From Candidatus Zixiibacteriota bacterium (lineage in GTDB: Bacteria; SM23-81), in assembly GCA_030628225.1 (NCBI GenBank), contig DAOVRJ010000053.1, forward strand, positions 1 through 11,582: a DNA stretch of 11,582 nucleotides. Direction: 5' to 3'. The notes under the pieces were generated by a model, which made no database searches, was not told the DNA's origin, and worked only from the letters and a program-made list of their open reading frames with translations. Shown here in pieces: positions 1 to 6,625 of the stretch (position 1 is its first letter; each line of letters starts with the position of its first letter). Both the position numbers and the translations under genes were made by a program.

Positions 1-588
1 ATCAAGGACCTTTCAAAGCTGTTCGTTTTGGGGCCAGAGTTGCGTTTCACAAACTATGGTCGAGGCCAGGTCCGCGGCCTGGAGCTTTTTCTGGAACGGC
101 GCCCGGAGGGGCTCCTGGATGGCTGGGCCAGCTATTCTTACAGCGTGGTCAAGCAGAAGGATCATCTGGGAACCCAGGAGTACTATCCCTTGCAGGACCA
201 GAGGCACACCGCCTCCCTGGTATTGAACTGCCGGCCCAGCCCGCGTTGGCGGGTCTCCATTAAATGGATGGTGCACTCGGGGAAACCGTACACACCGGTG
301 CTGGGATCAGAAGCGGTCGTGGACAGCGTCAGCGGAGAGATCGTGAGCTACCGGCCCATTGAGGGGTCCATAAACTCGGAGCGATTCCCCGGCTATCAGC
401 GCCTGGACCTGCGCTGCGATTGGATTTTTCCCTTCGATGATTGGAATTTGGAGGCATACCTGGAAATACTCAATGTGTACAACTACAAGAATGTGTATGA
501 TTACAGCTACACTAAAGACTATTCGCGGAGGATCACCACCTACCAATTTCCTCTCTTGCCTTCTATTGGATTCAAAGTGAGTTTTTAA
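1..588 (+). CDS. TonB-dependent outer-membrane receptor, C-terminal part (5' truncated by window edge)
   Basis: The frame is open from base 1 to a TAA at 586-588, giving about 195 residues, so the start and the plug domain lie outside the window. What is visible is the end of a beta-barrel: alternating aromatic and polar strands, a GRGQVRGLEL strand, a DQRH turn, then SGKPYTP, GYQRLDLR and EILNVYN. The protein ends in FKVSF with a terminal aromatic residue, as outer-membrane barrels do for recognition by the BAM machinery. These segments are typical of the last strands of TonB-dependent receptors, which import siderophores, cobalamin, glycans or similar ligands using TonB/ExbBD energy. The substrate cannot be told from the C-terminus. 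Its presence indicates an outer membrane. The next gene starts 29 nt downstream. Confidence 0.85.
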   Translation: MKDLSKLFVLGPELRFTNYGRGQVRGLELFLERRPEGLLDGWASYSYSVVKQKDHLGTQEYYPLQDQRHTASLVLNCRPSPRWRVSIKWMVHSGKPYTPVLGSEAVVDSVSGEIVSYRPIEGSINSERFPGYQRLDLRCDWIFPFDDWNLEAYLEILNVYNYKNVYDYSYTKDYSRRITTYQFPLLPSIGFKVSF

Positions 589-617
589 CAGAGGGCAACT
601 AGGGGCAAGAGTCTGCT

Positions 618-1058
618 GTGAAAGGGTGTTACGTTCTTATATTGACGTTGGATAGGGCGCAGATGATCCCGGTGGGAAAGTGGGGACCAATTTACTTCGC
701 GGCCGGCAAATACGCCTATGTGGGTTCTGCCCTAGGTGGTTTGGAGGCCCGTGTGAGCAGGCATCAGCGGAGCAACAAGCGGCTATACTGGCATATCGAT
801 TATCTGCTCCGCGCTGGCCAGATCGAAAGGGTGATTTGGGCGGAGACCTCGCAGAGGATCGAGTGTCGGCTGGCTCATTTTTTCTCCCGCCGGTTTTCCT
901 CTGTTCTCCATTTCGGCGCAAGTGATTGTGGCTGTTACAGCCATCTGTTTTTTGGTCGGGAGAGAGATGATTTGGTCAGGGCTGGCCGGACTGCCTTTTT
1001 GGCCTGCGGGCTCAGCCCGGAAATCCTCACATTTCCCCTGAAAAAGTCGTTGACTTGA
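618..1058 (+). CDS. DUF123 / GIY-YIG nuclease-fold protein
   Basis: This 146-residue protein starts at a GTG (618) with only a weak purine-rich site before it. It matches the DUF123 family, a GIY-YIG-like fold found widely in archaea and bacteria. CYVLIL (4-9) stands for the GIY strand, KYAYVGSALGGLEARVSRH (31-49) carries the YVG element with a conserved Arg and His, then WHIDYLL (58-64), Glu82 in the IECRLA helix, and SDCGCYSHLFF (102-112) with two cysteines. Length and motif order fit a complete single-domain member. Some relatives occur fused to endonuclease III-type proteins, which suggests a DNA-repair or nuclease role, but no substrate is established and I infer none. The stop codon overlaps the -35 element proposed for the next gene. 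Confidence 0.85.
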   Translation: MKGCYVLILTLDRAQMIPVGKWGPIYFAAGKYAYVGSALGGLEARVSRHQRSNKRLYWHIDYLLRAGQIERVIWAETSQRIECRLAHFFSRRFSSVLHFGASDCGCYSHLFFGRERDDLVRAGRTAFLACGLSPEILTFPLKKSLT

Positions 1059-1083
1059 GGAGAGGTTTCGTATAGTTTATATT
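1055..1083 (+). promoter_or_regulatory. Predicted sigma-70-type promoter for the M42 peptidase gene
   Basis: TTGAGG at 1055-1060 and TATATT at 1078-1083 are separated by 17 nt, a normal sigma-70 layout. The -10 box matches the consensus at five of six positions and the -35 at four. A second pairing, TTGACT at 1050 with TATAGT at 1071, has a short 15-nt spacer. The -35 overlaps the stop codon of the preceding gene. The region is AT-rich compared with the genes around it and leaves a leader of about 65 nt before the GTG at 1157. Confidence 0.5.
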
Positions 1084-1156
1084 TTAGAACTAATGATCAG
1101 CAATTCGGAGTTCATAGTAGAGGAAATACTCGCCTTTGTCGAGAAAGGAGGGAAGA

Positions 1157-2215
1157 GTGAAAAAGGCCTCTTTGGATTTTTTAAAGGCTCTTCTTGAGCA
1201 GCCCAGTCCGTCCGGTTTTGAGCAGCCGGTACAGGAGGTATGGCGGCGTCAGGTAAAGAAATATGCGGATGGGGTTCGCACAGATGTCCACGGCAATGCC
1301 ATCGCCGTTCTGAACCCCAAGGGCAAGCCCAGAGTGATGCTGGCAGGGCATTGCGATGAGGTGGGCTTCATGGTGAATTATATCAACGACGACGGCTTCA
1401 TTTATTTTTCGGCCATCGGAGGGGTGGACCCGGTAATCGTTTCGGCCCGGCGAGTGAAGATTTTCACCGATAAGGGAGTCATTCACGGTGTCGTTGGACG
1501 GAAAGCCATCCACATGATGGACCAGGAGGAAAGGAAGAAAGTTCCCGAGATGCACAAGCTCTGGGTCGATATCGGGGCCAAAGACAAAAAAGAGACCGAG
1601 AAGTTGGTTGCCATCGGAGACCCCATTATTTTCGATACCGGTTTTCAGGTGTTGCGCAATGGCCTGGCCGTTGGCCGGGGTTTCGACGACCGCGTCGGCA
1701 GCTTTGCCGTGGCCGAGACGCTGCGGCTTTTGGCCGGTAAAAAGCTGAAGGCTGCTGTGTACGCCGTCTCCACGGTGCAGGAGGAGATAGGGTTGCGTGG
1801 TGCGAAAACCAGCGCCTTTGGCATAGATCCGGACGTGGGCATCGCCGTCGATGTGGGCAACGCCTCGGATCACCCCGATGTGGATAAGCAGAAGGTCGGC
1901 GAGATGAAATTGGGGAAAGGCCCCAGCATCGCCAGGGGAGCGAATATCAACCCCGTAGTGGGCAAGGGTCTGGTGGCAGCAGCCCGGAAGAACAAGATTC
2001 CCTTCCAGATGATAGGTGCCGCCCGAGCAACAGGCACCGATGCCAACGTCATTCAGATCACCCGCAGCGGGGTGGCCGCCGGACTGGTGAGCGTGCCTAA
2101 CCGATATATGCACACCCCCGTGGAGGTGATCTCCCTGGATGATCTGGATAACACCTGCAAGCTTCTGACTGCCTACATCATCGGGCTCAGCTCCACAGTT
2201 GATTTTACTCCGTAG
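1157..2215 (+). CDS. M42 family metallopeptidase (glutamyl/TET-type aminopeptidase family)
   Basis: This cytosolic M42-family aminopeptidase would remove N-terminal residues from peptides using two divalent metals (Zn or Co in the family). All expected ligands are present, numbered from the GTG start: His65 and Asp67 in AGHCDEVGFMV, the bridging Asp in GFDDR (177/178), the catalytic and metal-binding Glu pair 209/210 in TVQEEIGLRGA, Asp232 in VDVGN, and His319 in RYMHTPVE. At 352 residues it has normal family length and includes the insertion that lets members assemble into dodecameric shells. I chose GTG 1157 because AGGAGG at 1146-1151 sits 5 nt upstream. A longer frame from TTG 1136 would place that Shine-Dalgarno site inside the gene. 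The M42 family also contains proteins labelled as cellulases; peptidase is the safer call. Confidence 0.93.
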   Translation: MKKASLDFLKALLEQPSPSGFEQPVQEVWRRQVKKYADGVRTDVHGNAIAVLNPKGKPRVMLAGHCDEVGFMVNYINDDGFIYFSAIGGVDPVIVSARRVKIFTDKGVIHGVVGRKAIHMMDQEERKKVPEMHKLWVDIGAKDKKETEKLVAIGDPIIFDTGFQVLRNGLAVGRGFDDRVGSFAVAETLRLLAGKKLKAAVYAVSTVQEEIGLRGAKTSAFGIDPDVGIAVDVGNASDHPDVDKQKVGEMKLGKGPSIARGANINPVVGKGLVAAARKNKIPFQMIGAARATGTDANVIQITRSGVAAGLVSVPNRYMHTPVEVISLDDLDNTCKLLTAYIIGLSSTVDFTP

Positions 2216-2264
2216 ACAACCCGGCGGGGCGTTGTCTTACTTATTGAGAAGGGAGAATACTTCT

Positions 2265-2894
2265 ATGAGGCGTGTCTGGTTGACGATAAGCCTGTTGGCG
2301 CTGTTACTGTCCGCTGGCTGCTCTATGCAAACCGGCGAAGAAGTTTCCCCACAGGCCGTCCAGAATGTGATTATCCTGAGCAACCGCGATTATTTTCCAG
2401 AAGTTCACCAGCTTTTCCAGGAAGCCGAAAAGTCCATCAAGGTGATGATGTATTCCGCCAGTCATTATACTGAGAAACCCGAATTCGCAGGCGACATCGA
2501 GCATGTGCCGGGCACTCACTGGAGCAACACCAACGTGTTGCTGGACGATTTGGTGGCGGCGAAACAGCGCGGGGTTGAGGTTCTGATCATTTTGGACGAC
2601 TCCAGCTGGAATAGGAGCAACGCCGAGAAAAATAAAAAGTTCGGCCGGCTACTGGCCGATGGTGGTGTGACGGTGTACATGGATGACCCCGAGGTAAGCA
2701 CCCATACCAAATTGATCCTGTTGGATGACGATCTAACGGTAGTAGGCTCCACAAACTGGAGCTATTATGCCCTGGACAAGAACAACGAGACCTCGGTGTT
2801 GATCGAGTCTTCCGAGATTAACCAGATCTATCAGGTGTTCTTCTCCCAGATCTTGACCGATTGCACGCCTTTCTCCATGTCTGAGAAGCCCTGA
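2265..2894 (+). CDS. Phospholipase D-like (single HKD) lipoprotein, possible extracytoplasmic nuclease
   Basis: The 209-residue product begins with a lipoprotein signal: basic MRR, a hydrophobic core, and the lipobox LSAG-C with Cys19 as the predicted lipidated residue. The mature part is one phospholipase D domain. HTK at 147-149 with Asp154 forms the HxKx4D motif, followed by GSTNWS (161-166). Upstream, SIKVMMYSAS and GVEVLIILDD are the usual beta strands of this fold. Single-HKD proteins such as the Nuc endonuclease act as dimers that pair two motifs. Membrane anchoring suggests action on DNA or phosphodiesters in the periplasm or at the surface, which is inference. ATG 2265 is preceded by AAGGGAG (2249-2255). 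An upstream in-frame ATG at 2199 would overlap the M42 gene and bury the signal peptide, so I rejected it. The gene lies 49 nt after the M42 gene and may be cotranscribed. Confidence 0.88.
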   Translation: MRRVWLTISLLALLLSAGCSMQTGEEVSPQAVQNVIILSNRDYFPEVHQLFQEAEKSIKVMMYSASHYTEKPEFAGDIEHVPGTHWSNTNVLLDDLVAAKQRGVEVLIILDDSSWNRSNAEKNKKFGRLLADGGVTVYMDDPEVSTHTKLILLDDDLTVVGSTNWSYYALDKNNETSVLIESSEINQIYQVFFSQILTDCTPFSMSEKP

Positions 2895-2965
2895 GGCTGT
2901 GTCACCTGGCTTGATGCAGAAGAACGAGGGTTGGTTCCGGGGCGATTTGCCGGAGAGGATGTATT

Positions 2966-3016
2966 GCGGCCATGGTCGTCCGCCGCGCTTCGGGATGGAG
3001 GCCATGGCCGCTTTTT
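2966..3016 (+). terminator. Intrinsic-terminator-like hairpin upstream of the DUF362 gene
   Basis: GCGGCCATGG (2966-2975) and CCATGGCCGC (3002-3011) form a perfect 10-bp GC-rich stem followed at once by TTTTT (3012-3016). The 26-nt interval can extend the stem (CGTCC with GGATG, including a G-U pair). The structure follows the lipoprotein gene by about 70 nt and ends 19 nt before the ATG of the DUF362 gene. It can simply terminate the upstream unit or act as an attenuator for the downstream one. Confidence 0.75.
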
Positions 3017-3035
3017 GAGAATCTGAGGGAGTGAG

Positions 3036-4136
3036 ATGGCCAAGGTAGCAGTGCTGAAAACTTCTCCTTCTACTGTGGTAGAAGATTACGGCCGGCTTTT
3101 GAAACTGGCCCAGGTGGACAAGTTCTTGTCGCCCCAGCGCCAGACCTGTTTGAAGATCAACATCTCCTGGCATCACTACTACCCGGCCTGCTCCACTACA
3201 CCGTGGCAACTGGAGGGTGTGGCCAAGGCGTTGATCGCCGGGGGCCATCCTCCCCGGGGGCTCTTCGCCACGCATAACAAAACAGTGGTGGTGGACGATC
3301 GAGTGGGGGAGAGAAACAACGGTCACTGGGCCGTTGAGAGGAAATACCACCTTCCCGTGATCCACCTCAACGATCCCGATACGGAGTGGATTCGCTACCA
3401 GCCGAAGGGAGAGATGCTGGTTCTGGACAAGGTCTATCCCCAGGGTATTTTCATACCCAAATTTCTCCTGGGCAAAGACGTGATTCAGTTCCCCACCATG
3501 AAGACCCATGTTTTCACCACCATCACCGGGGCCATGAAGAATGCCTTTGGTGGTCTGCTGCATACTCACCGGCATTGGACACATAGCGTTATTCACGAGA
3601 CCCTTGTAGATCTGCTGGTCATCTCCCGGGAGATCCATCCCGGTCTGTTCGCCGTGATGGACGGCACCATCGCTGGAGATGGGCCGGGCCCGAGAGCCAT
3701 GGTTCCGCACATCAAAAATTACATCCTGGCCAGCGGCGATTGGGTAGCCTTGGATGCATTGGCCGCCAAAATGATGGGTTTCGATCCGCTGTCCATTCCT
3801 TTCATTCGACTGGCCCATGAACGAGGATTGGGAGTGGGAGATCCGGATCAGATTGAGGTGGTGGGCGAGGATCTCTGTGGGGTGAATTTTGGGTTTCATG
3901 GGAACCAGAATACTTTGGCCAGCCGGGGACAGAAGCTTATCTATCACGGCTGGCTCAAGCCGTTGGAAAAAATTCTGTTGCGTAGCCCTATCGTTGGCTG
4001 GTCCTATATCGCTTCTCGACTCTATCATGACCTCTACTGGTATAACATCGTTGGCAAACGGCGAGTGGACAAGATCTTGGATACCGAATGGGGGCGTCTT
4101 TTCTCCCGCTACATGAGCTCTTCTCAAGATTCATGA
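3036..4136 (+). CDS. DUF362 domain-containing protein
   Basis: The 366-residue protein belongs to the DUF362 family, whose biochemical role is not established. Family landmarks are in order: KTSPSTVVEDYGRLLKLA near the N-terminus, PTMKTH (153-158), GAMKNAFGG (165-173), conserved His183 and His187, VMDGTIAGDGPGP (207-219), and VALDALAAKMMG (237-248). Unlike some members it shows no ferredoxin-type CxxCxxC cluster; its few cysteines are scattered, so it is unlikely to bind an iron-sulfur cluster by itself. The last ~75 residues are rich in Trp and Tyr. There is no signal peptide or clear membrane segment, so I infer a cytoplasmic location. GAGGGAG (3025-3031) precedes the ATG by 4 nt. The thiamine-binding gene follows after 24 nt, so the two are probably cotranscribed. 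Confidence 0.85.
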   Translation: MAKVAVLKTSPSTVVEDYGRLLKLAQVDKFLSPQRQTCLKINISWHHYYPACSTTPWQLEGVAKALIAGGHPPRGLFATHNKTVVVDDRVGERNNGHWAVERKYHLPVIHLNDPDTEWIRYQPKGEMLVLDKVYPQGIFIPKFLLGKDVIQFPTMKTHVFTTITGAMKNAFGGLLHTHRHWTHSVIHETLVDLLVISREIHPGLFAVMDGTIAGDGPGPRAMVPHIKNYILASGDWVALDALAAKMMGFDPLSIPFIRLAHERGLGVGDPDQIEVVGEDLCGVNFGFHGNQNTLASRGQKLIYHGWLKPLEKILLRSPIVGWSYIASRLYHDLYWYNIVGKRRVDKILDTEWGRLFSRYMSSSQDS

Positions 4137-4160
4137 AGAGAGCTGATCAGGAGGTCTGCC

Positions 4161-4472
4161 ATGCCCGTCTGTCAGGTGACCATCGTTCCCTTGGGAACGG
4201 AAACGCCCAGCGTCAGCTCATATGTGGCTGATTGCCTGAGGGTTTTGGCCACATATGAGGATCTCGCCTATCAGCTAACCCCTATGGCTACGGTCATCGA
4301 GGGAGACCTGGATCGTATTTTAGAGGCCGTTAAAGAGATGCACGAGGTGCCCTTTCGTATGGGCGCCCAGAGGGTGAGCACCACACTGGTAATCGATGAT
4401 CGGCGGGATAAACCGCTGACCATCGAGGGGAAGTTGACCGCCGTTCGGGATAAGCTGGCTGCCGATGGATAG
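4161..4472 (+). CDS. MTH1187 / YkoF-type thiamine-binding protein
   Basis: This 103-residue protein matches the MTH1187 (DUF77) family over its full length: the strand VTIVPLGTETPSVSSYVADCL (7-27), YQLTPMATVIEGD (37-49), a helix with EAVKEMHE (55-62), GAQRVSTTLVIDDRRD (68-83), and a closing helix. The fold is a ferredoxin-like alpha/beta sandwich related to the two halves of YkoF, which binds thiamine or its HMP moiety. Ligand binding here is inferred from the family. Position supports it, because thiC lies two genes downstream. AGGAGG (4149-4154) lies 6 nt before the ATG. The first 100 nt contain two perfect inverted repeats, described separately. Small size and lack of a signal peptide suggest a soluble carrier or sensor rather than a transporter component. 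Confidence 0.88.
   Translation: MPVCQVTIVPLGTETPSVSSYVADCLRVLATYEDLAYQLTPMATVIEGDLDRILEAVKEMHEVPFRMGAQRVSTTLVIDDRRDKPLTIEGKLTAVRDKLAADG
4184..4259 (+). repeat. Two consecutive perfect inverted repeats inside the thiamine-binding gene
   Basis: CGTTCCC (4184-4190) and GGGAACG (4193-4199) form a 7-bp inverted repeat around two bases. CTCATATGTGGC (4217-4228) and GCCACATATGAG (4248-4259) form a perfect 12-bp stem around a 19-nt loop. Both lie within the first 100 nt of the coding region. No U-tract follows, so neither is a terminator. A function is not established; coding constraint or chance remains possible for the shorter one. Confidence 0.7.
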
Positions 4473-4523
4473 AAGAGGAAGTCCCGCACTGAGAATGATC
4501 AATAGCTTTTGAGGCCCCTTGTG

Positions 4524-5270
4524 ATGGGTTTGAGGTGGATTTTCATCGACATCGGCGGTCCTATCTTGGATGACGGTCCCCTGTTTCGTTATCTGGCGGA
4601 TGCGCTGCGAGAAATCTTATGTGTCCAGGGCCATCCGGCCACTGAGCAGAGGTTCCAGAAGACTATGCATCTTGCCTGGCGCCAGGGAGCCTCTTCTACT
4701 CTGGACTACATCATCCGACATTTTGCCTCTACAGAAGAGGAGTATCGCCGGGCTCAGGAGGCCTACTCGTCGGTCTTCCAGAGCCTTTCGGATGAGCAGT
4801 ACCGGCGCTTACAGATCCTCAGACCCCGTGTGCTCCAGGCCCTGGAGATTCTCTCAGCCCGGTATGAACTGGCTACCCTTTCCAACAATATCGTCCGGGT
4901 TAAGGATCTGCTGAAGGAATACGGCATCGCCCGTTTCTTCTCTGTCTCCGGCGTTTCCGAGGAAGTGGGTTATGCCAAGCCGGATCCGCGGCTGTATCAG
5001 CATGTGCTTCGGGAGGCGGGCTGCCGGCCGGAGGAGGCGATGATGGTGGGTGACCGTTTGGATAACGACATTCTGCCGGCAGGAAAGCTGGGGTTGATGA
5101 CGGCGCATATTGTGCTGGAAGACAATTTCGGAGCTCCCGATCCGGATATTGGCCAGATCGATCCGGATCTTCAGGCAAGCTCCCTGTGGGAACTGTCCCA
5201 GAATTTGGTACCGAGTACCTCTTTGGCCTGCGCGGAGAGGGTTTCCGAGAAAGACGACAGCTCATCCTGA
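4524..5270 (+). CDS. HAD-superfamily hydrolase (predicted phosphatase)
   Basis: This haloacid dehalogenase-type hydrolase of about 248 residues has a helical cap between motif I and motif II. From ATG 4524, motif I is FIDIGGPIL with nucleophile Asp9, motif II is LSNN (Ser120), motif III is the Lys152 of GYAKPDPRLY, and motif IV is GDRLDND (177-182). Motif I departs from the usual DxDGT: the acid/base Asp at +2 is Gly11 and the Thr is Pro13, which may lower or change activity. The start is uncertain. GAGG at 4511-4514 suits ATG 4524 or GTG 4521, while an earlier TTG at 4509 overlaps that site. The gene lies between the thiamine-binding gene and thiC (14 nt away), so a thiamine or HMP phosphate is a plausible but untested substrate. 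The last ~15 residues are a polar tail. Confidence 0.88.
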   Translation: MGLRWIFIDIGGPILDDGPLFRYLADALREILCVQGHPATEQRFQKTMHLAWRQGASSTLDYIIRHFASTEEEYRRAQEAYSSVFQSLSDEQYRRLQILRPRVLQALEILSARYELATLSNNIVRVKDLLKEYGIARFFSVSGVSEEVGYAKPDPRLYQHVLREAGCRPEEAMMVGDRLDNDILPAGKLGLMTAHIVLEDNFGAPDPDIGQIDPDLQASSLWELSQNLVPSTSLACAERVSEKDDSSS

Positions 5271-5284
5271 GAGGGAGGTATCCG

Positions 5285-6604
5285 TTGACTCAATTGAGTG
5301 CTGCCAGATCCGGAGTGATCACTCCGCAGGTGCGCAAAGTGGCCCAGGACGAAGGCCTGAGCCCAGAGGCCGTTGCTCAGGGGATAGCTGCCGGCCAGAT
5401 CGTAGTTCCGCAAAACAACAAGCGTAAGTTGGCTCGTCCCATGGGTATCGGCAGGGGTCTGCGGACAAAGGTAAATGCAAATGTGGGTACCTCTACCGAC
5501 AGTTACCAGTTAGAGCAGGAGCTGAAAAAGGTCACGGTGGCCATTGATGCGGGAGCAGATACGGTGATGGATCTCAGCACCGGGGGCGATCTGGGCCGGA
5601 TTCGTCGGGAGATCTTGCGGAACTGTCCGGTTCCTCTGGGTACTGTGCCCATCTATCAGGCGGTTATCGAGACCATTGCCGAAAAGAACGCTCTGGTGAA
5701 GATGGCCGATGAGAAAATATTTCAGGTGATCGAGAAACAGGCCCAGGAGGGGGTGGATTTTATCACCGTCCACTGCGGCGTGACCCAGGAGGCGCTGTCC
5801 AGGCTGAGAATGCAGGGTCGTTTGATGGACATCGTCAGCCGTGGCGGGGCTTTTTTAACCACCTGGATGGTGGTCAATGAGCGGGAAAACCCTCTCTATG
5901 AGCAGTTTGATCGCCTGCTGGATTTGGCCGTCAAGTACGATCTTACCCTTAGCCTGGGCGATGGGTTGCGGCCCGGATCCCTGGCTGATGCCACCGACCG
6001 GGCCCAGGTTCAGGAAACCATCGTGTTGGGTGAGCTGACTGAGCGGGCCTGGGAGCGAGATGTTCAGGTGATAATCGAGGGGCCCGGGCATATGCCTATC
6101 GATCAGATCGAGGCCAACGTGCTTTTGGAGAAGAAACTCTGCCACGGGGCTCCCTTTTATGTGCTTGGGCCCCTGGTCACTGACGTGGCTTCGGGCTACG
6201 ATCACATCTCCTGCGCTATTGGCGGAGCCCTGGCGGCCAGTGTTGGAGCTGATTTTCTCTGTTACGTCACGCCCGGAGAGCATCTGCGTTTACCCACCGT
6301 TCAGGAGGTAAGAGAGGGGGTCATCGCCACACGCATCGCCGCTCATGCCGGGGACATCGCCAAAGGGGTTGTGGGAGCCTTGGATTGGGATCTGCAGATG
6401 TCCAGAGCCAGGAAGCTGTTGGATTGGGAGCGTCAGTTGGATCTGTCCATAGACCCCCAGCATGCCCGCAGAGTGCGGGAAGAAAGCAAACCACACACGG
6501 GGGATGTCTGTACCATGTGCGGAGAGTACTGCGCCCTGAAATTGGTCGAGGAAGCTCTGAAGGTTCCTCGCCGAGATGGGAAGAAAACCAGAAAGGGAAC
6601 TTGA
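5285..6604 (+). CDS. thiC: Phosphomethylpyrimidine synthase ThiC (short form)
   Basis: ThiC is a radical-SAM [4Fe-4S] enzyme that rearranges aminoimidazole ribotide to HMP-phosphate, the pyrimidine precursor of thiamine. Motifs from the TTG start include TQLSAARSGVITP at the N-terminus, VNANVGTS (64-70), GGDLGRIR, TVHCGVT, SLGDGLRPGSLADA (223-236), EGPGHMPID (265-273), CAIGGA, and GADFLCYVTPGEHLRLP. The C-terminal cluster motif is C409-x2-C412-x3-C416, one residue tighter than the CX2CX4C of E. coli ThiC. Length is 439 residues, matching the short ThiC without the long N-terminal domain. I chose TTG 5285 because GGAGG (5274-5278) lies 6 nt upstream and the N-terminal motif begins there; the open frame extends further upstream only into the HAD gene. 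The paralogue BzaF (5-hydroxybenzimidazole synthase) is an alternative, but the neighbouring thiamine-binding gene favours ThiC. Confidence 0.92.
   Translation: MTQLSAARSGVITPQVRKVAQDEGLSPEAVAQGIAAGQIVVPQNNKRKLARPMGIGRGLRTKVNANVGTSTDSYQLEQELKKVTVAIDAGADTVMDLSTGGDLGRIRREILRNCPVPLGTVPIYQAVIETIAEKNALVKMADEKIFQVIEKQAQEGVDFITVHCGVTQEALSRLRMQGRLMDIVSRGGAFLTTWMVVNERENPLYEQFDRLLDLAVKYDLTLSLGDGLRPGSLADATDRAQVQETIVLGELTERAWERDVQVIIEGPGHMPIDQIEANVLLEKKLCHGAPFYVLGPLVTDVASGYDHISCAIGGALAASVGADFLCYVTPGEHLRLPTVQEVREGVIATRIAAHAGDIAKGVVGALDWDLQMSRARKLLDWERQLDLSIDPQHARRVREESKPHTGDVCTMCGEYCALKLVEEALKVPRRDGKKTRKGT
5288..5326 (+). repeat. Two perfect palindromes at the 5' end of thiC
   Basis: ACTCAATTGAGT (5288-5299, 12 bp) and CGGAGTGATCACTCCG (5311-5326, 16 bp) are both perfect palindromes and begin immediately after the TTG start codon. 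They are 11 nt apart, about one helical turn between edges. They could be protein-binding half sites or mRNA structure near the ribosome-binding site. They also encode the conserved ThiC N-terminal motif, so coding constraint contributes. Confidence 0.6.
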
Positions 6605-6625
6605 TCGGTTCTTCCAGGAGGCACC

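Noticed and set aside
1194-1227. A 10-bp direct repeat TTGAGCAGCC spaced 24 bp apart in the M42 gene
   Set aside because: The spacing is in frame and encodes similar short peptides (LEQP and FEQP) at the normal family N-terminus; no mobile or regulatory context.
1181-2113. A 310-codon open frame on the minus strand opposite the M42 gene
   Set aside because: The M42 frame has every catalytic motif; the antisense translation shows none and has an odd His/Gly-rich composition.
3621-3634. A 14-bp palindrome ATCTCCCGGGAGAT inside the DUF362 gene
   Set aside because: It is mid-gene, alone, and a palindrome of this length is expected about once in a window this size.
2733-4127. A 464-codon open frame on the minus strand opposite the DUF362 gene
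   Set aside because: It mirrors a well-supported + strand gene, resembles no known family, and long antisense frames are common opposite GC-rich coding sequence.
4473-4523. A CTGAGA sequence followed by GATCA before the HAD gene, suggestive of a TPP riboswitch
   Set aside because: The gap is only about 50 nt, far too short for the TPP aptamer, and the second conserved half is missing.
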